Origin: Anthoceros angustus
Lineage: Eukaryota; Streptophyta; Anthocerotopsida; Anthocerotales; Anthocerotaceae
Assembly (NCBI GenBank): GCA_010909165.1
Contig: VJWM01000253.1
Span: 124,001 to 188,000, forward strand
Reading direction: 5' to 3'
Length of the DNA: 64,000 nucleotides
The notes under the pieces were generated by a model that was given only the letters and a program-made list of their open reading frames with translations, was not told the DNA's origin and searched no databases. The position numbers and the translations under genes are program-made. The number at the start of each line of letters is the position of its first letter. Position 1 is the first letter of the stretch. Of this stretch, positions 1-11,860 are shown one piece after another.

Positions 1-3
1 ACA

Positions 4-158
4 GGCTTAGTGACGAGATCGGGTATTCCATATCGGTGACATCAGAAGTTTTCCCGCTGTGACACCAGAAGTTTTCCCGCCGAATGCGGCGGGAAAACTT
101 CTTTTGTCACCATCGAAAAAAACCCTAAAGGGCTTCCTGACGAGATCGGTATTCCATA
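4..158. repeat. Small foldback with direct repeats and E2F-like sites
   Basis: A perfect 16-bp inverted repeat (67-82 against 87-102, loop AATG) has the core TTTTCCCGCC. The start of the left arm is also repeated directly just upstream (about 38-58). A GACGAGATCGG(G)TATTCCATA direct repeat flanks the structure at about 12-32 and 138-158. TTTCCCGC matches the E2F/DP binding consensus, here three times. It could be a small foldback transposon or a regulatory cluster for a gene outside the window. Confidence 0.55.
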
Positions 159-787
159 CGCTTGAACTGCTGCTAGTGTCACCTTAAATCAAATCAGAGT
201 GTGAGAAACATAAAAATTTTAACCAATTCATGAGGCGGCAACTCATTCTCGTGACCTGACTGACGATACTGCCCGGATAATCCAAAGTACCATGACACAC
301 TTACTATTCCACTCAACAGTGAAAGCCGAATGTAGACATCTTCCGACGAATTTCAGGACGGGACACCCTCGAACATACGATAGGAAAGAAGGTTGATTGA
401 TCACTGTGGAGAGTGGAGTGTTGTTCCGGCATCTAATTCCACCCCTTCATTCTTGAGGTTGGTATCTTCGTCACAAATTTCTCAGGCGGTGGCCTCCCCG
501 CACGTCTGCTGACTGGCAGCACAGTGCACACGAGGGAGACAGCCGCAAGATAAAATGGAGGCACAACTCAGAGTCGGCAGTCGGTGTGAAGCTCGATCTG
601 GCTGGGAAGGCAAGTGCCTAGAGTGGAGCTTCGGCACCTGCAAGCTGCGTCATCAACCATCGCGTGGTACTCAATGCTCCTCATCTTGCATTTCTTTTGG
701 TGCTCCGCGACTGTCGAAGGACAGCGTCTCACCCGTGCGAAATGTTTCCAGAAACCGTTTGTTCCCTTCTTGTCCCCTACTGCCAAC

Positions 788-1398
788 ATGACCAAGACCG
801 AGATCCTGGATGTGGAGGTCAATGTCACAGCAGCGCGGCTGTGGAATGCTCTTCGGGATTTGCCGAAGCTCTTGCCCGCCCTTCTGCCTGGAGTGATCGA
901 TAGCGTCTCTTGGATTCAAGGTGACGGAAGCCCTGGAAGCATTAGAGTTGTCAAGTTCGGCGCTGCCACCGGTGAGTTACTTACCACCTGGGTTGTCATC
1001 CTACCGTACGGCGTCAGATGTTGTTCAGGGAATCAAGGAATCTGTGAGGATGTGGGAATGTGAGAATGTGCGGGAATGTGACCCGGTTGCGCAATGCAGA
1101 GTTGGCATCAAAGCTTAAGCTCACGTTCTCCAAGGAGGTGATTGATGAAGTGGATAACGACAAGCACACTGTAAGCTATCATGTTGTGGAGGGAGAGGTG
1201 AGGACCTTGTACAGTCATTACAAGGTGACGACCCAGATTCAGCCGGCTGAGGACCCTGCCACGTCCGTCATCCATTACGTTATTGAGTATGAGCCCATAG
1301 GCGAACAACCTCCCCCCGTGGAACACACTCAGGGCTATGCGCAATTCTTGAAGCTGCTAGAGGCACGTCTGGTGGCCGATCTGTCTGAATATGCTTAA
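788..1398 (+). CDS. Bet v 1 / MLP-like (START-fold) protein, 2 exons
   Basis: CDS join(788..971,1100..1398), 160 aa. Exon 1 ends at a GTGAGT donor and exon 2 follows an ATGCAG acceptor, phase 1. Length and layout fit the Bet v 1/major latex protein family, small soluble proteins that bind hydrophobic ligands in a cavity. The N-terminus carries MTKTEILDVEVNVTAARLWN, the usual first strand plus helix; the middle has GSIRVVKFGAATGE and the C-terminus a long helix (FLKLLEARLVADL). PYR/PYL gate and latch motifs (SGLPA, HRL) are absent, so an ABA receptor is not suggested. The ATG at 788 was chosen because the family starts there; upstream in-frame sequence from 614 is probably 5' UTR. The gene is tail-to-tail with the membrane-protein gene at 1766. 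The ligand cannot be inferred. Confidence 0.8.
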
Positions 1399-1765
1399 AA
1401 CAAACTTACCAGGAGGGCGCATGTGGTGGATGGGAATGTGAACGGAAGCTTCTCCAGGCAGACACACCTTTATTTCCGAGAATATGATAATACGATACAA
1501 TCTTTTGTACGAAATCTTTTGCACTATGGATAAATTGTCACAATTGATCGCAGTCGACTTCGGCTCGCATCGATTGCGCTTGAAACGATACTTTTTCTTT
1601 CCGTGGCCGAGTGTTTTGGGTGGCCTAAGCAGCAGGACATGACTCCAACAACAGCGCATTGCCATGCACTTTCATCAAGCAGGCTTTGATTGCTAGTCGT
1701 GCATCCTCTGACAGGGATGTAATAAAACTGTTTTTGATCAGCTGCACAACAAGATGGCTACTTGA

Positions 1766-3480
1766 TTAATCCCATTCAGTGTCGAAATAGCCAGCGTCTT
1801 TCATCTCAGAATAGTACACATCCTCTGCTTGCATATGCTCTTCCTGCTCCAGAAAATCAATGACTTACAGAGTCAGATTTGAAAACATCGAACTGGCTCA
1901 CACCCAGAGTATATCAGAGCAACAAACACAATGATGCCTGAAAAGCATCCCAATACTGTACCTGGAAAAAATCGGACAGGAATGTGACATAAAGGAGAGG
2001 TGGATAAATCGCGTAGTAACAAAAGCTCGTTACACCATAAACACTGCACAATACCAAACCAGCAACAACACATCAAAGGGCCACATCTACATCCTCAAAA
2101 CCCAGCCTCTTCTTCTCTAAGGCCAATACCTATAAGACAGCAGCCACCTGTTCAGGAGCATCAAACAGGATCCATTTTAGTGTGAACAAAGACATAACAA
2201 TTTATCTTGGACATGGCTACCAAGGGATGTTACCCACGTACCAGTAGCCGAATGTAGCTTTAAAGCCAAGTAGGGAGCTGCCAAAGGCCGCCATAACGTT
2301 CAGCAGAAACAGAAGGAACACATATCGATAAAATGATGGACGTGCTGCTGACACCCAAAGGACAAAGGTAGTTAGACATCTGGATTCCTGTACCCGGAAC
2401 TCTTCAATATATATGGAAGTTCTGTAGCAAGCTAGCCACTGGTACCTCTAGTTATATCACTTCAACCTGTGGATACTCAACAACAAACTTACCAGGCAGC
2501 CGTTCCTTCCACTTAGTATGCGGTAGTATGAGAATTAACAAGTACAGGCCCGAGAAAAAGGCAGAATGTACAAGCCAAAAGCCCCATTTTCGCCAGTCTC
2601 CACTATCGTTCTCGAATATAAACAGAGGTACACCTATCCCAAAGATGTATATCGCCTGCACAAGCATGTAAAAAAAGGTTCTCCAACAGATCTCTGCAGA
2701 TGAAAGATAGGACATGAATCTTTCAGCAGACAGTGGGCGTTGCATTCGTCAACATTTCCTGTCCAGTCACTGCATTCTCACATGAAACAGGCAAATCAAA
2801 CAGCTAACAAATCTGACCAGAAGGCTTGGCGCAACACAAGTTGAGAGCCAGTTTGATTCCAAAAAGCACACTGATGGGCAAGGGTGATAAACCTTAATAA
2901 TGACGTCTGCGGCTGCGAAGAGGCCAGAGAACAGGAGTGTCCGTAAAAGAGCATCCCAACCACTGACCAGATACCCTTGGCTCAGGAACACAATAACGCT
3001 AATTTCCAGCAGTAGCATGCCACTGCGCGTCACCAATGCAACCACGTTCCATGTTGTTGCCCTGTCACCTGCACCGGTTTGCCGAACCTGAAAATTCAAC
3101 AGCATACAGTTAGAGAAGGCCTCAAGGAACCAGATCCCTGAATTTCCGTGCAAGAATTCATTCAGCAATTGCCCCCAGAATCTTGGGATCGCCGGCATTC
3201 GTCAGCAGCCAGAGCTGTAGTCGATACATACCTCCACCAGACACCAGCAGATGTTGAGCAAGCAAACCACCCAGAGAAAGCAGTAGTAGGTGGCCATGAT
3301 GTGTGATTGACTCTGCGCAAGCTTCCTCACGCTGGCTCGAGCGTTGGCAGCCAAAAACAGGAAGAGCAGCACGGCTGGGGCTGCCATGAGCGCATTATAC
3401 ATCCAAGCGTAATCGGCCCAGGGCGTTATCAACCGATAGCAGAAGGAAGCCGGCTCCCCTGCTGCGGTAGCGAGCTCCAT
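1766..3480 (-). CDS. CAND2/TPRA1-type seven-helix membrane protein, 6 exons
   Basis: CDS complement(join(1766..1843,1962..2043,2242..2344,2493..2655,2893..3087,3232..3480)), 289 aa, all junctions GT-AG and in phase. It matches the plant CAND2/CAND8 candidate G-protein-coupled receptor family, homologous to animal transmembrane protein adipocyte-associated 1. Exon 1 holds the first two helices (HIMATYYCFLWVVCLLNICW). Exon 2 holds WNVVALVTRSGMLLLEISVI. Exon 3 holds YIFGIGVPLF and the loop HTKWKERLP. Exon 5 holds PPLLYVTFLSDFFQ. The last exon is an acidic tail with DVYYSEMKDAGYFD, the family's C-terminal signature. The exon 4/5 join uses a GTACGT donor and gives GYCVYGV; the neighbouring GTGGGT would break frame. 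It is presumably a plasma- or endomembrane protein; signalling function is inferred from family only. Confidence 0.88.
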
Positions 3481-3493
3481 TTCCGCCTGGCCG

Positions 3494-4760
3494 GTGTGTA
3501 AGCTTGTAAGGAGGAATGTTTTTGTTCGTAGAGCTGGTAGATGCAGTCAAACTTTGACACTGTTTTCCAACAGCTCGCTTCCGGATCTTACAACATACCA
3601 GGTCAGCTGCTACTCCGCCATGGCTGGATTTCATCCGTCAAAAGCGCATCCCCGTCCTCTTGCTAATTTCTCACCTCTGACCCCAACCGGAATCCCAGCT
3701 CGCTGGTCCGTCTGCTTTCAGCACCTCCAGGGCTGCTTTGCTTCTGTACGCACCGTCCGCCCCATTGTCCGGGCACATGTAGTAGATATACCTTGTCATT
3801 CCACAAGGATGTTGTGCGCTGTCCTCAGTTCACCATTCCTCTATTAGGTTAGAGTAGGCACTGAGGCCGCCTATTTCTCGTGACTTCCATTCTCAACATA
3901 GACCTAAGTAGTGTTTCTTGCGGTTCTAGGTTGGAAATTAAAGGTTTTGCTTCATGTTCAGACAGAGTACGTGCACAGCATTCTTTAGTGTGGGGAATGT
4001 CCGGCAGCAATGGAATGCCAGGACTGTAGGTGCAATCACCTTAAACGAGAACAACACCAGATCGCACTCTCAGAGGTTTCTGACCGCCGCCTGATACAGA
4101 TCTCCCTCGGTGAGAGATCAAGACGCACAGTGGAATTCTGGAGTCCAGCAGAAGTGGGCAGAAAGATGCTGCTGCGGAGGGTACAAGCGTATCTGAGGCT
4201 CCGGCACCAAGACGCCCGCTGCTGGAAACAGCGCGTGGATCCGATATCTACCAATCCGACGACGAGGAAAACGTCCTGAAATGATGCACCGACTCCTCAA
4301 CAAGGACGCGGATCCAGAGCGGCGTGTTAGTGGCAATCTGGAGATGACGCCTCTCGAGGCTTGCGGGGATACTACTCCTCCAACCCTGGCAAAGGCGAAC
4401 AGAGCGGACTCCTTCGCTGGCAGGCCAAAACTGCACGAAGTCCTTTCGGGTGATAGCATATACTGTAACCAGGAGGCCTAATGACTCAGACCAAAGAGGC
4501 TCTGACTACTGAAAAACCACTAATTAGATGTGAGAGGGAGAACGCGGAAGGAGGGGTTATGCCAGGTCAAGGGGCCAAGTTAGGAGAAGGCCAGCCTGGC
4601 GAGGGGAAGGAAGCATGCTTGAAGCAGAGAGGAGGACAGGGGATGCTGTGGCACAACTGCCTGCACCACCGCTGCGCAAGGACACCGTTTAACCCCAGAA
4701 CGCCTGGCCCTTTTTTCGGCCATTTTAGGTGAATACCGTACCTCGAGAGGTGGTTCAACA
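3494..4760. other. Intergenic; no recognised gene
   Basis: Sequence of normal GC content upstream of the CAND2-like gene. Several open frames exist (for example 4010-4279 + and 4118-4459 -), but none shows a recognised domain or splice-linked continuation. The promoter of the minus-strand membrane-protein gene should lie at its left edge. A small unrecognised gene at 4.0-4.7 kb cannot be excluded. Confidence 0.4.
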
Positions 4761-4994
4761 GGATTATGCCGAAATAATTATTTCTTTAAAAAATAAGGTT
4801 CAACATAAATATTTATAATTTTTAAATATCAATATTTATGAAAAAATAATTTTATCAAATTTGAAAATTTATTAAAATACATAGGTACCTATATATAAGA
4901 AGGCTTCAAGGCCGGTGGTTGAGGCGGATATATAAGCATCTTTCTAAGTTTCTGCGTGTAGCAAACGATCCAACGCACTGATTTTTCTAATGTA

Positions 4995-5274
4995 AAATTC
5001 AGCTTGGCTACCAGGTTCTCAACATAGTTTGCTCAAGTGTCTTGAGGCTTGGAACCTCCGAAAACAAATTCATGGTGCTTCAACGAGGGGCGAACGACTC
5101 AAATTGAGTCGGTTCGTCCTTATGAGGTTAAAAGAAATTCAGCTTGGCTACCAGGTTCTCAACATAGTTTGCTCAAGTGTCTTGAGGCTTGGAACCTCCC
5201 AAAACAAATTCATGGTGCTTCAACGAGGGGCGAACGACTCAAATTGAGTCGGTTCGTCCTTATGAGGTTAAAAG
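4995..5274. repeat. 140-bp tandem duplication
   Basis: Units 4995-5134 and 5135-5274 are abutting copies. The one mismatch I found is G at 5060 against C at 5200. Near-identity implies a recent duplication. The apparent ORF at 5029-5354 only reads through the two copies. Confidence 0.95.
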
Positions 5275-6420
5275 ATATGTATCGAAATAAAATGATACAA
5301 TCCCTAACATTTTGCCGACAACCCAAAGTCATGAGAGAAATAATGCACAACTAGTGATGAGCAATGATGTCAATCGATTGGTCGTCTCTAAAGATTTACG
5401 GCATAGGTATGTAAGATCCAAGTACCTACTCACTTGGACACGGTGTGTAAGTATGAGAAGCACATATACTCACAGAGTCAAATAATGCTTACAAAAAGCA
5501 TCTTTTCAATTTGCCGTATCTAATATTTGAAGTAGAACCGTAAAAGTATGAACAAAGTTGAAACAAAAACCGTAAAAGTATTAACTTTCAGACTACGAGT
5601 TCCTTGTTCGCATATTTTCATTGACGAGAACTGGATGCTGGGATGTGTTGCTTATCAGGCAGTGAGCTACAAACAAAACTAGTACATATCGATGGTCATC
5701 TATGATTTCTGTATTGTTGATTTCAAGATGAAAGATATATTTAAACAAGAGGCCTTTCTTAGGATTATATGCAAATTACACTTACATATCTACATGTGCT
5801 TGTGTTAACCCTACTAGAAATCCTTGTCCATGTTACACTTTTTGTTAAGATTTGGACCCCGGGATGTTACACTGATGTTGCAATTTTGGGTCCATGTTAC
5901 ACTTTTTCAACCCCTTGTTATAGTGAGGTTTGGAACTCGCACCGCAGTGTTGTTGCAATCTTGTTGCAATTATGTTGAGATATAGTGAGAGGTGGTTTTG
6001 TCCCCCTCTCAAGATTGCAACAAGTAGCAATATCCAAAGTGTTACAAAGAACTTCTTGTTACACTTTTCTAGGCTTGGTACCAAACCTCCTCCCCATCTA
6101 CCTTTGTCCTTGTTATTTTACCTCTAAGGACTATGTAGTTTGACTTCGTAGTTACTACCAATATGGCTCCGGATACCTCCTACCAAACATCACCGTATCG
6201 CTATGTCACTCTAGGTATTGCAAGGTTTACATATACGGCTACGATTACGTCTGCTCGTTTCACGTATATTATATTTTGTATACTATTAGATACATCCGTT
6301 ATGTTTCAAGAACCTATCTACAGTGTATCGAGCTGTAAACGAGAGGTCCAGATCTTGAGTTTCTCCTGCGCATACTATCAATTATTTTTGATATGTATAG
6401 ATATTGTAATTCAATATACA

Positions 6421-6583
6421 ATAACTCCATATACAAAGCAACGACCAAGAATATTGATATTGTAACACTATATGAAAAGCAACGACCAAGAACATTGATA
6501 CTATAACTCTATATACAAAACAACGACCAAGAACATTGATATTGTAAGTCTATATACAAAGCAACGACCAAGAACATTGAGTT
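6421..6583. repeat. 41-bp tandem repeat, four copies
   Basis: Core CAACGACCAAGAACATTGAT recurs with anchors near 6441, 6482, 6523 and 6564, a period of 41 bp. The copies differ by a few bases each. Confidence 0.9.
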
Positions 6584-6632
6584 TTGTGGATTGGTCAAGT
6601 GGTTGAGAATAGTTTCTCCTCTTGCTGATCAT

Positions 6633-6768
6633 GTGTTCTAACCTGCTATTCTACACAAAATTTTGCGTGTTTGAACCCACTGTTCTACATAGATTTTGTC
6701 GTGTTCAAACTTGCTGTTCTACACAAAATTTTGCTGTGTTCGAAACCGATGCTCTACGTAGAATTTTG
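6633..6768. repeat. About 35-bp degenerate tandem repeat, four copies
   Basis: TTCTACACAAAATTTTG-like units start near 6649, 6683, 6718 and 6752 (period 34-35 bp), with half the positions varying between copies. Confidence 0.75.
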
Positions 6769-8130
6769 CAACACAATAGGACGTTGATGTTGCACTCTTG
6801 TGTATGCAACATAAACAAATAGTTGTCTATTAAATAGGGTGTGTAATGAGGAGGGCAGGTGGGAGAAGAGACAGCCCAAGTCGATTAGATCATGAATTGT
6901 CTATGTATAATTGCCTGACATTGGTGAGTATTAAGTTGGAGCATTATGAACAGGTGCTGTGCGGACTAAAGTTCTTTGTCTTGCAGGTGCAGTGCTTTTG
7001 TCATAGCTTCCCATGATTAGAGTATTTAATTTCAATTTTCAAATTTAATTTTTGTCCGTGTCTCACATTTTGAAGTTAGAAAAAAAATTGAGTACATTGG
7101 ACCAATTTTTGAGTGTTGAGAATTATTTACAAGAAAATGTGGACATAAGAAATGTTTGTTTTTTGTTGCGTTCGTCCTTACTTAAAGTGGTCTACCAAAC
7201 TATGCAAGCACCTTGCAATTCGAAAAACAATGTAAAGCATCCTACATATTAAAGTCTCTAAATGTATGGGAAGTGCATGTTTATTCATGAATTAAGATTT
7301 AATATTGTATCGTATAATATAATGTTATGGACTTTAGCCATAAGATTGTAACCAATTTAGGTATGAAGTTATAGAAACTTGTATATTATTATGTTGCTGC
7401 ATCTATTGAGATCTTCATAATCCTTAAAATAATACCCAGCCCAAATACTATTTCCACATATAGAAATTGTGTACTAAACCTGATTGATTTTTAGATACGT
7501 AGTTCATTGAAATTTTATTTAATCACAATTGAAGTTGTTTTCTTATGAGTTGAGTTGGCTGGACGGGATGGAAGTTGTGATAAATCGTTGTCAAGAGGCT
7601 ACATCCAATGTATTGAGAGCTCTATGTCTTCTTCCTGAGTGTATAAATATGTACCTCTTTGTTGACTATTGTGATTGATGAATTTGAGAGTAAGCGCCTA
7701 ACTTTAACAAATTTCAAAGATGGTTGAGTATTGTTCCTAGATGTAGGTGTGAACGAGATCATTATCATAGAATCTAAGAAGTTGACGGATTGAAGTTATC
7801 CATCCCTCTTCACGATTCACTCGAGGAGGAGCGAACCAACTTCTTGGATCCTTTTGTTAGATGATATCTAAGGTAAGAATACTCAATCATCCCTTAAAGT
7901 TTAGGGTTTTATGCCACAATTTAAACTATGAAGAATAGTCACAAGTGGGTAGACGGTTCACATCTAGAAGAAGACATAGAGCTTTTTAAAACCTTAGATT
8001 TAGCCTGAAAAAAATTATTGCATTTTTAATCCTCTAAACTAAGTCAAATAAAAAAACTTCAATATATAATTAAAATAAATTTATATATATTGAAAAAACG
8101 ACCTAAACTAATATTAAATATTTAAATCAA

Positions 8131-9494
8131 AGGTCGCTGAAAGATAGAATGGAACGATTTACATAGAAACCTACACACCTACACTCGAACCGCACCCAAC
8201 TTATGACACATTTTGGAGCTCTACTATCTTTGCATAAGTCGGAGGTCGGAGACAAAACGTTTTGCTGCCACTGTAAGAGTTGACTCGGTTCGATGTTCGA
8301 TTCGGATTCTGAGGTCGTTATTTGCTGCATTCCATGTCTGTAGTTGGCTAATAACGGCCGTCCGTAGCTTCCGGGCAAAGTAGCCGACAACAGGCCACGC
8401 GTCTCCACGCTTTCAAGGGAAGGGCCCCCCTTGCATAGGATCCCAGTCCCCGTTGCTTGACCCGCCGACGCCGACCAGTTTCGCCGAACACCTCTCGTCC
8501 TGTACGCGGCTGACGACTAGGATTTGTATACCGCAGGCAGCAACCTGGCTAAATTGTCTGGCGCAACTGGCTGCGCAGCTTCCCGCCGGTTGCGTGCGGA
8601 AGAAGCTCCAGCAACCGGTCCGATTGCGCCGACGTCGGAAGTTGATGGTGCGGATTGAAAACATAGCGGATCCATCGCCCGCCGTCTCCTTCAGCGCAAT
8701 TCTTCAAGGCTTGATGCATTCCTTTGAATTTCTTCCGGTTGATTTTGTGATGTCCGGACAAAACGAGGATTGCACCTGGTGGTGAAACCAAGGAGCAAGA
8801 ATTCGCTGTCTTCCTGCTTGATCGAAGGAGTGACCACTGCATCAGCAGCTTCAGGGACCTCGTCATTGGTAGCGAAGCAATTGTGGTGAAGTCTGGTTTC
8901 TGATTGTGGCGGAAGAGCAACGGGCAACAAACAGCTGAATCGCAGTGGTGGTGCGCAATTCTTCTCAACCTTTTCGTTCTCAGGTTTTGTGAGCACCTGT
9001 TTGATGAACGATTCACTGGTTTCAATTCTGGAGATGGTCTCACTGGATTTTAGGCACCAACGATCTGTGCGATAACTGGTATTCTATTTTGGAAATCGGG
9101 GTGTTTAGCTCAGAGGAAAGGAAGTGAGGGATCTACGACAAGGGTAACTGTCACCGTTGGATCACCGTAGTTAGCAGTAGTCACAATAGGGTTCCCAAGA
9201 TGCAGACATGGGGAGATGGATATTTCCTGTGCCTTTGGTGGCTGGAGGTTGGAGCGTACCGTTCATGTGCCAACGGCTTATCACAGTTATTTGAATGGTT
9301 TTTGGTGACTGTAAATTCCACTCTTGGAGCTGGTTTTCGTAGTACTATCTGCCACCTTCAAACAAGGTTATGATCGCCATGGACAGCCACCTTATATTGC
9401 TGACCGGTGTTGTTACCAGGATTTCTTCAAGGGCGAAGGATGATTCTTGGCAAGAGTGCTGTTGGGAGAAGAGGGATATTGTGCTGACGAAAGG
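8131..9494. other. Upstream region of the BRO1-domain gene
   Basis: GC content rises sharply at about 8.3 kb. Open frames exist on both strands (8453-8785 +, 8549-9043 -) but show no recognised domain. The simplest reading is promoter and 5' UTR of the downstream BRO1-domain gene; a small separate gene on the minus strand is not excluded. Confidence 0.4.
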
Positions 9495-11191
9495 ATGCTT
9501 CTGCATTTTCGGAATTTAGGGAAAGTGAAGACAAAAGAGGTTTCAACCTATTGCTGAGCCGGTGATTGTTGCATCTCACATGTGATCTTCGTGAAAGCAA
9601 CAACTTGGTGCTCTGGCTCTTGTCTAGGTGGTGTACGAGGAGACATACTACGCACGAGATTCCGGCACCTTAGAGCAATTGAAGGAGCTGAGCACCAGGC
9701 GAAAAGCTATTGCTCAGTCGATCAATGGCAAAAGCCAGCTCACTCCAGCTATTGCACGTGAAATGGCTGGCGGAGTTACTTCTCCTGTTTTGCAGGTTCT
9801 TTCGAAATTCCTGCCAAATGATGATCCTCCACTGTTTTCAGAGTGTGAGACCTAACCAGGTGTTCCTTTTGCAGGATATCCAGAAGCTGAAGTCATATCT
9901 GCCTCTTCTTCAAAACCTGGTCAAGCGTGTGAGTGCTGAACCGGAGAATCACAGAATCCATCAGTGGACCACTGACCTCAAGATAAGATGGACAAGTGTG
10001 CTAAGTGGCTCCAGTGGCAGTTCCTTTGGAACAGCCAAGTACTTTCGTGTCAATGACCTCCGCTATGAACTTTGCATGATGCTGTTTCTTTATGGCGCGT
10101 TTCTGAGGGAACGGGGTTTAGAGCTATTATCCACAGGTAAGGTTGTGAGCGTCCCTCAAACACGTTTTTTGTGTTTTGTCTAGAGTTCTGTTTACAATGA
10201 CCGTTTCTTCTTCAACTGCGCAGATCTCGTTGAGGCAGCCACTTTGTTCAGGACTGCTGCAGGAGTCTATCAGTATCTCGCACAGAATGTCCTGCCACCT
10301 TTGCAGCAACTTCTTCCATCGGAACGACCTCCTGAATGCACAGCATCGATGGCATCTGTCTTGAGCTTAGTTTGCTTGGCTGAAGCGCAGGTGGGTTTGG
10401 TTTTCCTCTTGGTGCTCCTGATATTTTCCTGAAAGGCTAGCTGCCTTTTCTGTGTTGTTGACCTCCAATTTAACTTATGTCCGTAGGCTGTGACTGTCCG
10501 AAAGGCAGAAGAAATGTCCACAGGTGGTGCCCTCCTTGCAAAACTGCACTGTGGAGTGGTGCAATTTCTTGGAGAAGCCAGTGAAATTCTCCGAACAAGC
10601 CAAGGAGATTGGAATGATGTGTCTGACAAGCTCAGGGTAAGTACTCTAGGAATTTTGGACCTTGTTTTCCATGGACCTCAATCAACCCCCAACACCTAGC
10701 GGTTGCTTAGCTCATGATTGCCAGATAGTTGATCATTGTGAGGTGACATTGCAGAAATATATAGGAATTTGTCATTCCCTTCATGAGGCGCGAAGTCGGA
10801 GATACTTTGCAGAGCATTACAAGAAACAAGAACGTCTTGGTATTGCTGTCGCTATATTACGACATGCGGTGACCCAAGTCCAACACGTTAAGTGTCCAGG
10901 TGAGCCGCATCACCCTGACCTCTCATCTCTTACGAAACTGGAGGGATATTGTCAGCTTTCTGACTGTCGATACGTTGTGGAGCAGGGGATGAGCAGTGGA
11001 GGCCAATTTTTAGACTAGAAGTCAGTACACTTTCAGAGCTGCTCAGGAAATTTGAGCATGAGAACGAGTTCGTTTGGCGAGACAGGAGCCCCAGACAGGA
11101 TGAGTTGCCCGTGTTGGAGGGGAAACAGATTGTTTCAGCCGTACCATTTGCGTGTTGGGCTTTGGACAGAGATTTCGTGTTTGTGACCTAG
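9495..11191 (+). CDS. BRO1-domain protein, 7 exons
   Basis: CDS join(9495..9539,9628..9795,9875..10136,10224..10390,10487..10636,10755..10899,10986..11191), 380 aa, in phase throughout. It matches plant 'endosomal targeting BRO1-like domain' proteins. BRO1 domains are banana-shaped helical scaffolds that bind ESCRT-III; Alix and Bro1 use them in multivesicular-body sorting. Exon 1 is only 45 bp (MLLHFRNLGKVKTKE), and its start and sequence fit the conserved N-terminus. Exon 2 carries EETYYARDSGTLEQLKELS, exon 3 LRYELCMMLFLYGAFLRERG, exon 4 EAATLFRTAAGVYQYLA, exon 5 AVTVRKAEE. The last exon holds the plant-specific ending RKFEHENEFVWRD and the stop. No Alix-type V domain or proline-rich tail follows. 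The exon 1 donor is GTTTCA, weaker than the others. Cargo or partner is unknown. Confidence 0.88.
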
Positions 11192-11304
11192 GACTGCCTC
11201 GTGTGTAAAGTAATCTTTAAGTATATTTCTTGTCCGCTAAAATGAATGTAATCAGTATTTTTGAGCGGGGAATAGTAATCTCTGAACAAGTTAGGCAACA
11301 GTTT

Positions 11305-11590
11305 GGTCATGGACAGATTATGGAACATTTTATGGAACGGATTACAATCGCAGTTGTATTCTTGTGCAAAATTCATATGAGGTGGACAGCAGGAGAGGTC
11401 ATGGACAGATTATGGAACATTGATGGAGGGCTTTTATGGAACATTTTATGGAACGGATTACAATCGCAGTTGTATTCTTGTGCAAAATTCATATGAGGTG
11501 GACAGAAGGAGATGAAGACATCTTATGAAGCTCCGATAACGAGGTAACAAGCACAATTGTGTTCTTGTGCAAAATTCATAGTAGCTGAAC
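11305..11590. repeat. Tandem repeat downstream of the BRO1-domain gene
   Basis: A block of about 70 bp (TTATGGAACATTTTATGG... to GGTGGACAG) occurs at about 11319-11389 and 11434-11504, offset 116 bp. GGTCATGGACAGATTATGG occurs at about 11305 and 11397. The phrase TCTTGTGCAAAATTCATA appears a third time near 11563. It lies in or just beyond the 3' UTR. Confidence 0.8.
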
Positions 11591-11860
11591 AGAGGGAGAC
11601 GGAGTCCTCATGGGCTGTCAGAGCAGCAATGTTCAATTCTACAGTAGCTCATCATAACTTAGGATATATAAACTTCTGTGGCGAATCTCTAACAGCTGTA
11701 CAAAATTTTCTACTTTCAATGGGGCCGAGATGTGCCTGCTAAGCTGCGATGTCAGTATCTGTACACCTTGTGTCTCTCTACCTCTTGACCCATTGCAGCA
11801 TACTGCCGCAGTTCAAAAATTGTTCTATCAGAGAAGAATATGAAATGTTGCTTCCTACTA

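Larger units (their letters stand above)
4760..8130. other. AT-rich gene-poor spacer with short tandem repeats
   Basis: Long AT-rich stretch without a credible gene. It holds the tandem repeats listed separately (140-bp, 41-bp and about 35-bp units). At 5800-6080 phrases such as TGTTACACTTTT and GTTGCAAT recur in a less regular way. Open frames here are short and low-complexity. Confidence 0.6.

Noticed and set aside
614-787. N-terminal extension of the MLP-like protein that looks like a signal peptide
   Set aside because: The family starts at the ATG at 788. The upstream hydrophobic stretch (MLLILHFFWC) is read through a 5' UTR, and no family member I know carries it.
6421-6583. CRISPR-like array
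   Set aside because: Units are contiguous without unique spacers, and the context is a eukaryotic genome with spliced genes.
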